DNA from: Methylobrevis albus
GTDB lineage: Bacteria > Pseudomonadota > Alphaproteobacteria > Rhizobiales > Pleomorphomonadaceae
Direction: 5' to 3'
Length of the DNA stretch: 64,000 nucleotides
NCBI RefSeq assembly: GCF_015904235.1
Contig: NZ_JADZLT010000040.1
Coordinates: forward strand, 248,001 to 312,000
The notes below the pieces were generated by a model, which saw only the letters and a program-made list of their open reading frames with translations, made no database searches and was not told the DNA's origin. The position numbers and the translations under genes are program-made. Positions 36,004-43,344 of this stretch are shown here, one piece after another (the first letter of the stretch is position 1; every line of letters starts with the position of its first letter).

Positions 36004-37107
36004 ATGCGCTTCCTGACCAAGGCCATCGCCACTGCCGCGGTACTGGTCGGCCTCGCCGCCGCCGCCGCTGCCGCCACCGACCGCACGGCGCCGGTGTCGC
36101 TCGCGTTCTCGACGCGGACGATGACCGCCCATGTCGACGGGGCCGCGATCCATCGCTTCGACATGGCGTTCCCGAACGGGGCGACCGACGTTTCCGGCCG
36201 TGCGGCCAGCGATCTGCGCCGTCAGTTTCCCGCCATCACCGCGCTGCTCGCCCGCAAGGAGCAGATGATCGTCGCCGTCACCTATCCGCGCGGCGACGTC
36301 GCGGCCCGTGACCTCGCCTATGCCAGGGCCCAGGCGATCCGGGTGCGGCTGCTGGCGGAATGGTCGCAGCTCCGCGCGCACCGCTTCGTCGTCGCGGCGC
36401 TCGCCGAGGATCCGGCGGCACGGCAGGCGGGGGGTGTGCTCGTCGCGCCGGTGGTGGTGGATGCGAGGCCCGGCGAAGATGCCGACCGCAACGCCCGCGC
36501 CGTGGCGCTGGATTCCGCCTTCGTCGGGCCGGTGGTCGCGGAAATCGAGCTGCCGGCCGCAGAGCCGGTGCTGGTCGCGGCGAGCGAAGCGGCACCGGTC
36601 GCGGTCCCCGCGCCGCGTCCCGTGGCCGACGTTCAGGTCCTGGCGGAAGCGCCGGTGCCGGCTGCCGCCGGGCCGGTGCACGCCGCCGGGCCGGAGCCCG
36701 TGAGCGCGGCCGAACCGGCGGTCGCCGCCGTGCTCCCGCCGCTGCCGATGCCGCGCCCGGCGGTGGCTGTCGCCGCTGCTCCGGCGGCGCGGATCGCGGA
36801 GGTGCTCCATGTGCCGGTGCCGGCGGTGCGGGTGGCCGGCGCCCCCCGCGTCATCCTCGCCGCCCCGGCGACGCGCCCGGCGCAGCAGGTCGCCGACGCC
36901 CGCCCGGCCGCCAGGACCGCCGCGGCTGCGAGCCGCCCGCCGATCGTGACGCCGAAGCCGGCTGCGGCGCCCCGTCCCGCGGCCGCGCTGACCACCGTCG
37001 CCGCCGCGCTGCCGGCACAGACCTGCCCGCGCCCGGCGGTGATCATCGACGATTTCTATCCGGGCGGGCCGATCGTTCCGTGCCCGGCGGACGTGCAGGC
37101 CTTCTGA
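36004..37107 (+). CDS. Secreted protein with divergent OmpA-like domain and Ala/Pro-rich tail
   Basis: A 367-residue protein with a clear signal peptide (MRFLTKAIATAAVLVGLAAA). Residues about 30-140 carry the pattern of an OmpA domain, with MAFPNGATDVSGRAASDLRR, KEQMIVAVTYPRGDVAARDL and YARAQAIRVRLLAEW, but the GHTD motif is replaced by VTYPRGD. The remaining 200 residues are Ala/Pro/Val-rich, ending in a short cysteine-containing motif (QTCPRPAVIIDDFYPGG, PCPADVQAF). It opens the rightward group, divergent from the true OmpA-like gene with about 290 bases between. Wall binding is doubtful without the Asp. Confidence 0.7.
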   Translation: MRFLTKAIATAAVLVGLAAAAAAATDRTAPVSLAFSTRTMTAHVDGAAIHRFDMAFPNGATDVSGRAASDLRRQFPAITALLARKEQMIVAVTYPRGDVAARDLAYARAQAIRVRLLAEWSQLRAHRFVVAALAEDPAARQAGGVLVAPVVVDARPGEDADRNARAVALDSAFVGPVVAEIELPAAEPVLVAASEAAPVAVPAPRPVADVQVLAEAPVPAAAGPVHAAGPEPVSAAEPAVAAVLPPLPMPRPAVAVAAAPAARIAEVLHVPVPAVRVAGAPRVILAAPATRPAQQVADARPAARTAAAASRPPIVTPKPAAAPRPAAALTTVAAALPAQTCPRPAVIIDDFYPGGPIVPCPADVQAF

Positions 37108-37295
37108 GGATCGGCGGCGGGGTGGTGCCGGACGGCCCGCTCCGCCGCCTCGCTTGACTCGCCGCAGGCATGCATTGTTTCATCCCTGCAACGGGGAATA
37201 TTGCCCTCGCCGCCGGCCGGTCGTCGACCGAAGTGTTTTCAGTGCCGGATCAATGCGTTCTGCTCTTATTCGCGTCGTTCCTTGGGGGGAACAGC

Positions 37296-38330
37296 ATGCG
37301 TCCCGTGTCGATCGCCCTGATGCTGGCGGCCCTGATCGCCCTCGGCGCGCCCTCGCGGGCCGAAAATCTCAACGACCTGCTCAAGGCGCCGGTGCAGCGG
37401 GCGCAGGACGGTCTCGCCGCCGACCCGCTGGCAGCAGCCCCCGCGCCGGTAGCGCCGGCTGCTCCGCTGGCGGTGGCCCCGGTCGTGGTGCCGGCGGCAC
37501 CGATGCCGGTGGCGGTGGTGCCGCCGGCGGCCGTCGTGCCGGCGCCGGCCGGTCCCGATACAGCCGCCGCGGCGCCCCTCGGCAAGGCGGCCCTGCGCGA
37601 CCTCGCCCGGAACGCGACCGTGCTGGTGCTGAACCTGCGCACGGTGAAGAAGGGTGGCGGTCTGGTGATCGCGAGTACGGGAAGCGGCTTCTTCATTGAT
37701 CCCCAGACCGTGATGACCAACAGCCACGTCGTCGCGGGGGCCGAGAAGCTCATCCTGTCGGTCGCGGGCGCGGGGCCGGTCGTGGCGGAGGTCGTCTCCG
37801 ACACCTTCGTGCACGAGAACGGCCGCGCCGACTTCGCCCTGCTGCGCACGTCTCGCCCGGTCGGGCTCGCCACGCTGGCGCTCGGCACGCCGGTCGACAG
37901 CCTGACCGAGGTTTTTGCGGTCGGTTATCCCGGGGTGGTGACGGAGCGCGACCAGGGGCGGCTGGAGTTGCTGCAGGGTGATCTCAGCGCCGCGCCGTCC
38001 GTGGTGATCTCGATCGGTACCGTCCAGAACGTCATGGACAACGACAGCGGCGTCGAAATGATCACGCACTCGGCGATGATGCACCGGGGCAACAGCGGCG
38101 GGCCGCTGCTGAATGGCTGCGGCCAGGTCATCGGCGTCAACACGCAGATCAGCCTCGATCGGGCGGCGCTCAACGTCGGCGGCAAACCGCTCGTCGACAA
38201 GAGCGGCAACTCGGTGGGCAACGTCGCGGTGCATGGCGGCTTCGGCTTTGCGCAGTCGGTCGACGAGATGCGCCGCTTCCTGCGCTCGCGGCAACAGGCT
38301 TTCGCGGTGGCCGGGCCCTGCGCCGAGTAG
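37296..38330 (+). CDS. Periplasmic trypsin-like serine protease
   Basis: A 344-residue S1-type protease with a signal peptide (RPVSIALMLAALIALGAPS, then RA). A Pro/Ala/Val linker (about 45-95) leads to the protease domain. The triad is His144 (TNSHVVAG), Asp179 (GRADFALLR) and Ser267 (HRGNSGGPLLNGCGQVIGVN). There is no PDZ domain, unlike DegP/DegQ. It lies between the divergent OmpA-like gene and the glycine-zipper lipoprotein. The start MRPVS was chosen because it gives a standard signal peptide; upstream codons give none. Target unknown. Confidence 0.9.
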   Translation: MRPVSIALMLAALIALGAPSRAENLNDLLKAPVQRAQDGLAADPLAAAPAPVAPAAPLAVAPVVVPAAPMPVAVVPPAAVVPAPAGPDTAAAAPLGKAALRDLARNATVLVLNLRTVKKGGGLVIASTGSGFFIDPQTVMTNSHVVAGAEKLILSVAGAGPVVAEVVSDTFVHENGRADFALLRTSRPVGLATLALGTPVDSLTEVFAVGYPGVVTERDQGRLELLQGDLSAAPSVVISIGTVQNVMDNDSGVEMITHSAMMHRGNSGGPLLNGCGQVIGVNTQISLDRAALNVGGKPLVDKSGNSVGNVAVHGGFGFAQSVDEMRRFLRSRQQAFAVAGPCAE

Positions 38331-38441
38331 GCGGCGGCCGGGCCGGGCTGCGGATCGAGGTTATCTCCGCCCGAACCGGCGGAGCGAATGTTTTGCACGG
38401 CGATCCCATGGGCGGGGACGCCGCAATGGGGGGTTAAGCGG

Positions 38442-38945
38442 ATGACTGGTGGAGTGAAGGTGTTCGGCCGCTGGCCGATGATGGCCGTGCTCGGGACGAG
38501 CCTCGTGCTGGCCGGCTGCCAGACGACCGGCCAGGGCGCGACGACCGGGGCGATGATCGGCGGCCTCGGCGGCTGCGCCGTCGGTGCCGCCGTCGCCGAC
38601 AATTCGGGCCAGGGCTGCCTGATCGGCGGCCTGTTCGGCGCGGTCGCGGGCGCGATCATCGGCGATGCGATCGAGCGCGAGCAGCAGAAGAGGATCGTCT
38701 ACCAGGTGGCCCGCTCGGGCCGCGGCGGCTCGACCGGTACCTTCAAGAACTCGAAGGGCCAGCGCGTCCGCTACACCGCCAAGGTCAAGAAGACCTACAA
38801 GAAGCCGTCGGACTCGCAACTCACCTGCCGCGAGATCGAATACGCCAAGCAGGTCGACGGCAGCGCCGCCGGCACGGGTTCGGACACCCGCTGCCAGGTT
38901 CGCCTCGCGGGCAAGCCGAGTTGGGGTCTCGAAGAAGACGCGTGA
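38442..38945 (+). CDS. Glycine-zipper lipoprotein
   Basis: A 167-residue lipoprotein. The signal MTGGVKVFGRWPMMAVLGTS ends in the lipobox VLAGC. A glycine-zipper hairpin follows (TTGAMIGGLGGCAVGAAVAD, CLIGGLFGAVAGAIIGDAIE). The C-terminal 85 residues contain VRYTAKVKKTYKKPSDSQL, TCREIEY and TRCQVRLAGKPSW, a Cys pair pattern found in alphaproteobacterial 17-kDa surface-antigen-like lipoproteins. It is probably tethered to the outer membrane and is part of the rightward group. Confidence 0.8.
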   Translation: MTGGVKVFGRWPMMAVLGTSLVLAGCQTTGQGATTGAMIGGLGGCAVGAAVADNSGQGCLIGGLFGAVAGAIIGDAIEREQQKRIVYQVARSGRGGSTGTFKNSKGQRVRYTAKVKKTYKKPSDSQLTCREIEYAKQVDGSAAGTGSDTRCQVRLAGKPSWGLEEDA

Positions 38946-39000
38946 TGTCGCCGGATCCGGGGCGGGTTGCCGCCCCGGGTGGTCCGCCAATCTTAGCATC

Positions 39001-39006
39001 AGGAGG
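39001..39006 (+). promoter_or_regulatory. Ribosome site deciding the start of the 626-residue gene
   Basis: AGGAGG with five bases before GTG at 39012. An in-frame GTG at 39006 would overlap this site, so the downstream GTG is preferred. Confidence 0.6.
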
Positions 39007-39011
39007 TGAGG

Positions 39012-40892
39012 GTGAACCGGACCGCGTCCCTGGCACTCGCAGTGCTCGCTGTGTTGGGCACGGCAATCCTGCCCGGCGTTTCCGCCGCGCAGGACGAGGA
39101 CCCAGGCGCGGCGGCGGTTGTGACCTCACCGTCTCCGAACCCAGAGACCTATGAGTTCGCCGTGCAGTCGACGATCGTCGACGATCTCTGGCGAAAGGTG
39201 CGCGCGAATTCGAAGTGCTTCGGGCCTGGCGTAACCCAGCTCGACGTCGACAACGGCGGCGTTCCGCGCAGCAACGAGAATACCTCCGATGCGCTGCGCA
39301 ATCTGCTGGTGACCAAGCTCAATGCCGCCTTCGATGCGAAGTTCGTCAACGATCCCAGCGGACGCCGGTTCGATCCGCCAGACGATGAAAAGGTCATCCT
39401 CCGCGATCGCGTCAATGGCGAATCGTTCGATCCCCATCCCGTCGTCGACCGCTACCGGGACAGGTACCTCTATACGAGCGCCGATGTGACCGGGACACCT
39501 CAGGGCCAGTGGCTGATGTCGGTCAGCGCACGCGGTTTCGGGGGCTGCGCGGCGCAGTCCGCAATCTACTTACTGCCGCCCGAGGTCACAGGCCGGCCGG
39601 TGGAACCCTTCGACGCCATCTTTGGCCGGCTGGCGGCGCGCATCCTCCAAGTCGTGCAGCGACGGGAAATCATCTTCGTCTATCTTTCGGCGGAGGTCGC
39701 CGGCGAGGGAACGGCGCCGGTGAGTTGGACCGACTCATTCGTGCGCGAGGCGCAGATTGCGATCCAGGCGGAGGTTGACCGGGCCTCTCCTCTGTCGGGA
39801 GAGGACAAGCCGATCATCAAGGTTCGCCGTCGTGACGAGGGCGCGACGGCCGAGGGGGCGGAGCCCTGGCCGTCGGACGTGGTTGTGGAGCGGCGGCAGA
39901 ATACCTACCACGTCTATGTCAAAGTCGATCCGCCGCGCCGAAGAGATGCGGTGGCTGAAGGACTGGTCTCGACCGAGGCGCTGCCGCCAATGAAGATGGA
40001 GGAGCTCGCGCCGCTGAGCTACGCCGGCGCGACCCGGTCGCTCGGCGCCCGCGTTCTGTCGATGGGCGAGGATCGACGCACGTTGGAGGCGCGCTTTTCG
40101 GCGGCTCGGGAAGCGCATGAATATGGCTTCCAACTCGATCGGTCGGGCGTTGTCGAGATCGGCCTGCGGCCGGATGGCGACGGCGAACCGCCGACGATCG
40201 CGTTGTTCGGTCTGGATGGCGTGCCCATCGAGCCCAACATGCCGACGCAATCGCCGCTGCTGCGACGCTGGCGTCTCGATGGGCCGGGTATCTTCCGTGT
40301 GAAGGCCGAGAACCGCGCCGGGGCCAACGTCGGCTACCTGATGACGTCACGCGTGGCCGATGATGCCTTCCAGCCGGTGCTCGGAGCGGGAACGCGGGTT
40401 ACACGCTCCTTTCAGGATTGGCAGTCCGGCGTCAACGAGGGCGACGGACGGCGCGGGTGCTTTGCGACCACCGTTTCGACCGGGTGGTCGCCGGCTGGCT
40501 GGCGCCCGGTCCGACCATCGATCTGGTTTTCGGTCGAGGCCGATCCCGCACCGGGAACCGAGCTGGAACTCACCCAGTACTTCGATCTCGCCCGCTTCTA
40601 CCATCCAGATGGGGACGTCGTCGGCTATGTCACCGCAACGGCAGGCGGCGGCTGGCAGCTGCCGCTCTCTGAGTTCGACACGTTGCTGCAGGCGCGCCAG
40701 TCCAACGGGTTGATGCAGCACGATGCGCTCGAGGCGCTGACGCTCGGTCAATCGCTGCGGATCGCCGGGTTCACCGCCGATGGACAGCCGGCCGAAGTGC
40801 GCTATTCCCTCGCCGGCTATCAGGCGGCGATCAACGAGATGCTGACCAATTGCGGTCGACAGGAACTGCGGCAGGCGCTGATCCGGCGTTGA
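39012..40892 (+). CDS. Large secreted protein of the accessory cluster
   Basis: A 626-residue protein with a signal peptide (NRTASLALAVLAVLGTAILP, cleavage near VSAAQ). The N-terminal half (about 40-300) has no sure family; its alternation of strands and helices, with LRNLLVTKLNAAFDAKF and WLMSVSARGFGG, is reminiscent of CsgG/LpoB-type folds. The C-terminal 150 residues (from about 480: GCFATTVSTGW, FDLARFYHPDG, WQLPLSEFDTLLQARQ, LRIAGFTADGQP, VRYSLAGYQAAI, TNCGRQ) resemble the IalB invasion-associated family. It uses GTG as start. It closes the rightward group. Role unknown. Confidence 0.7.
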   Translation: MNRTASLALAVLAVLGTAILPGVSAAQDEDPGAAAVVTSPSPNPETYEFAVQSTIVDDLWRKVRANSKCFGPGVTQLDVDNGGVPRSNENTSDALRNLLVTKLNAAFDAKFVNDPSGRRFDPPDDEKVILRDRVNGESFDPHPVVDRYRDRYLYTSADVTGTPQGQWLMSVSARGFGGCAAQSAIYLLPPEVTGRPVEPFDAIFGRLAARILQVVQRREIIFVYLSAEVAGEGTAPVSWTDSFVREAQIAIQAEVDRASPLSGEDKPIIKVRRRDEGATAEGAEPWPSDVVVERRQNTYHVYVKVDPPRRRDAVAEGLVSTEALPPMKMEELAPLSYAGATRSLGARVLSMGEDRRTLEARFSAAREAHEYGFQLDRSGVVEIGLRPDGDGEPPTIALFGLDGVPIEPNMPTQSPLLRRWRLDGPGIFRVKAENRAGANVGYLMTSRVADDAFQPVLGAGTRVTRSFQDWQSGVNEGDGRRGCFATTVSTGWSPAGWRPVRPSIWFSVEADPAPGTELELTQYFDLARFYHPDGDVVGYVTATAGGGWQLPLSEFDTLLQARQSNGLMQHDALEALTLGQSLRIAGFTADGQPAEVRYSLAGYQAAINEMLTNCGRQELRQALIRR

Positions 40893-41143
40893 TCCTCCCG
40901 GCGTTCCCGGGCGGCGGCTTCGCTGGGCCCGGTGCGGGGGTGGCGGGACATGCGCCATCGGGGCACGCGGGGCGGCGGCGCGTGCGACACCGGGACGGTA
41001 CTCGCTCCAGAACGGGTCGTTGGGATGGAGGGGTCGCCGGGCATCCGGCCCATCGGCAGGAAAAGCCGACCGGGGGCTACAACAGCGATCGGGTGGTCAT
41101 CCTGCACGAAATCGCATCGTCCCACGCGCGTCGCAGATGACGC

Positions 41144-41542
41144 TCAGGCGCTGTCGGACTGCTGCCCGCCGCGCAGGCCGGCGGCGATCTGGCGGTTGAT
41201 GTTGATCAGCGAGCCGAGCTTCTCGGGCGCCGGGTTGGCGAGCACCCGGTTGGTGTGACTGAAGATGAACAGGCCGAGATTGGCGATGTTCTGCTTGATC
41301 GGCACCGGCAGGGGGTTGTCCTCCTGGGTCGCCGACGTCACGAGGATCGTCCAGAGCTTGCGGTTGTAGGTGAGGGCGTCGTCGAGGTCGACATCGCGCT
41401 GGCGATCGGGGGTTTCGTCCCAGTTGTCGCGGATCGCTTGAAGCCTGGCGGCGGCCCGGATGAGGAGCGAGGACTCGAGTTCGCGGGGATTAGCGGTCGC
41501 CTGACCGGTCCGCTGATACGCTTTCGCTACCTGAGAGTACAT
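41144..41542 (-). CDS. flaF: Flagellar biosynthesis regulator FlaF
   Basis: A 132-residue regulator. The N-terminus MYSQVAKAYQRTGQATANPR, then LTYNRKLWTILVTSA and IFSHTNRVLANPAPEKL, with the closing LININRQIAAGLRG, are FlaF signatures. In Caulobacter FlaF is needed for flagellin synthesis and secretion and acts opposite to FlbT. Its start lies inside flbT, overlapping by 53 bases, so the two are translated from one message. Confidence 0.95.
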   Translation of the reverse strand: MYSQVAKAYQRTGQATANPRELESSLLIRAAARLQAIRDNWDETPDRQRDVDLDDALTYNRKLWTILVTSATQEDNPLPVPIKQNIANLGLFIFSHTNRVLANPAPEKLGSLININRQIAAGLRGGQQSDSA

Positions 41543-41918
41543 GGCCGATCAGCTTCTTTTCGTAGTCGATAAGGGACCTAGCCTCTTTAAGAGCTTTGTA
41601 GAGGGCATTGTTTAATATATGGTTACTTATTTGGGTCACATACGGCAGGGTACTGGGCGCCGCCTCGAGTATATCGGTGACGAGTTGGAAGTAGTTTGAC
41701 TGAAACTCGCGAACATCCTTCGCCAGATACATGATCTGTACGGCGAGGTAGATCCGTTTGGCCGGTGTGTCGGCCAGTGCCGGTGTCAGGATGTCTTTTT
41801 CGCGCAGGATCGGGGCGTCGCCCTCGATGTAGAGGCGGGTTCGCTGACTGTCGTTCGTGATGAGCGACTCACCGATGATGATCCGCTCGCCCGGCTTCAA
41901 CTCGACCTTCAGCGCCAT
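41490..41918 (-). CDS. flbT: Flagellin mRNA regulator FlbT
   Basis: A 142-residue protein starting MALKVELKPGERIIIGESLI, followed by LYIEGDAPILREKDIL, AKRIYLAVQIMYLA and LIDYEKKLIGHVLSG, all FlbT hallmarks. Caulobacter FlbT binds the 5' leader of flagellin mRNA and promotes its decay when assembly is not finished. Likely targets here are the tandem hairpins before flagellins 2 and 3. It lies 70 bases after flagellin 1 with no terminator between, so it may be partly co-transcribed with it. Confidence 0.95.
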   Translation of the reverse strand: MALKVELKPGERIIIGESLITNDSQRTRLYIEGDAPILREKDILTPALADTPAKRIYLAVQIMYLAKDVREFQSNYFQLVTDILEAAPSTLPYVTQISNHILNNALYKALKEARSLIDYEKKLIGHVLSGSESVSADRSGDR

Positions 41919-41988
41919 CGAAAGTTTCCCCGCTTCTGCGGCCTCGTCTTCGTGCCCGAGTCAAGCAAGTTCCGCGCCGACGTCCTCG

Positions 41989-43134
41989 TCAACCGAACAA
42001 CCTCAGGACGCCCTGTTCCGCCTGCGTCGCGAGCGACAGCGCGGTCGTCGAAAGCTGCTGGCGCGTCTGCAGCGCCAGCATGTTGGCGCCTTCCTCGTTC
42101 ATGTCGGCGACGACGAGGCGGTCGGCGCCGGTGTTCAGCGTATCCGAAAAGCCGATGATGAAGGATTCGCGGTTCTGCAGCATCGTCATGTTGGTGCCGA
42201 ACGTCGATGCCTGCAGGCGGATCGTGTCGGTCGCAGCCTTGATCCTGGTCAGCGTCTCGTTGATCTGGCCCTCGGTTGCCCAGGAACTCGCCACGCCGGC
42301 AACCGGATCATTGTCGAGCGAGCCGCCGACGGTGCCGCCGGTGATGGTGATCGCCTCGGCCGATTCGATCTTCAGCACGCCGCCGAGGAACGAGGCGCGG
42401 GAATTGTCGAAGGTGCGGTTGTACTCGGTGACGAAGTCGCTGACCGTCATCTCGGCGGTGATCTCGATCTCGCCGAGGGCGCCGTTGGCGTTGGTCACGG
42501 TGATGACGTTGCCGACGTCGAAGTCGTTGGTGTCGCTGGCGATCAGGCTGGAACCGGTCATCACCGCGCCGTTGTTCAGCGTGATGTTGCGCGTGCCGAT
42601 CGTGGCTTCGGTCAGCTTCGTCAGCCCGAGTACGCCCGAGGCGTCGGTATAATCGACGTTCTCGATCGTCAGCCGGTTCGAATTGTCCTCGTTGAAGTAC
42701 AGCGTCAGGCTGTTGTCGCCGCCGGCGAGCAGGTTCTTGCCCTTGTAGCTGGCGTCCTTGGCGAGGCCTTCGATCTGCTCGACGAGGTTGTTGTACTCGG
42801 TGATGTACTTGCTGCGGTCGAAATGGCTGGTCGTCTGCAACGCCTGATTGGCTTTCGCCTTGGCGGCATCGACGAGCTTGCCGATCGACGTGATCGCCTG
42901 ATCGGCGGCCTTCAGGGTCTGGATGCCCTGGCCGAGATCGTCGAGCAGGTTGTTGAGGTCACTCGCGCGGTTGTTGAGGCCCTGCGCGGTGAAGAAGGAG
43001 TTCGGATTGTCGAGAGCGCTGTTGACCTTCTTGCCCGTCGACAGGCGGCCCTGGGTCGTTGCCATGAGCTGCGCCGTGTTCTTCAGCGCCGTCAGGCTGT
43101 CCCGCGAGGCGTTCGAAAGTACGATCTTGCTCAT
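41989..43134 (-). CDS. Flagellin 1
   Basis: A 381-residue flagellin. The N-terminal coiled coil contains TQGRLSTGKKVNSALDNPNS and the C-terminal coiled coil contains VADMNEEGANMLALQTRQQL and ends LFG. One flagellin-IN-like motif lies near 205-260 (GNVITVTNANGALGEIEITA...). It is the shortest of the three upstream regions and has a perfect CtrA box (43193-43209) rather than the AGRA hairpins of the other two. It is the nearest flagellin to flbT-flaF. Confidence 0.95.
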   Translation of the reverse strand: MSKIVLSNASRDSLTALKNTAQLMATTQGRLSTGKKVNSALDNPNSFFTAQGLNNRASDLNNLLDDLGQGIQTLKAADQAITSIGKLVDAAKAKANQALQTTSHFDRSKYITEYNNLVEQIEGLAKDASYKGKNLLAGGDNSLTLYFNEDNSNRLTIENVDYTDASGVLGLTKLTEATIGTRNITLNNGAVMTGSSLIASDTNDFDVGNVITVTNANGALGEIEITAEMTVSDFVTEYNRTFDNSRASFLGGVLKIESAEAITITGGTVGGSLDNDPVAGVASSWATEGQINETLTRIKAATDTIRLQASTFGTNMTMLQNRESFIIGFSDTLNTGADRLVVADMNEEGANMLALQTRQQLSTTALSLATQAEQGVLRLFG

Positions 43135-43160
43135 ATTTCCACCGACACAGACGTGGTTAA

Positions 43161-43192
43161 TCCTTCACTAATGAGACCATCACAGTGAAGGA
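43161..43192 (-). promoter_or_regulatory. Stem-loop upstream of flagellin 1
   Basis: Perfect 9-bp inverted repeat TCCTTCACT / AGTGAAGGA with a 14-base loop, abutting the CtrA box. The loop differs from the AGRA loops of flagellins 2 and 3. Confidence 0.5.
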
Positions 43193-43209
43193 GTTAACGA
43201 TCAGTTAAC
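43193..43209 (-). promoter_or_regulatory. CtrA box upstream of flagellin 1
   Basis: On the minus strand GTTAACTGATCGTTAAC contains TTAA-N7-TTAAC exactly. It lies about 60 bases before the flagellin 1 start. Confidence 0.65.
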
Positions 43210-43288
43210 CCTGTTCGTCATGAGTCGGCAATCACTCGATTTGGTGGCGTTCGGCGTGTTTTCCCCAGCTTTTCGGGTTTTGCTGCAA

Positions 43289-43336
43289 CGCTTTCGCCGC
43301 GGCGGGCCGGTTGCCCGGGCCGCCGCGGCGAAAGCG
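43289..43336 (-). terminator. Terminator-like hairpin after flagellin 2
   Basis: Perfect 17-bp inverted repeat (43289-43305 and 43320-43336) with a 14-base loop, starting nine bases after the flagellin 2 stop. The stem is GC-rich; the minus-strand U-tract is poor. Confidence 0.7.
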
Positions 43337-43344
43337 GGATTCGA

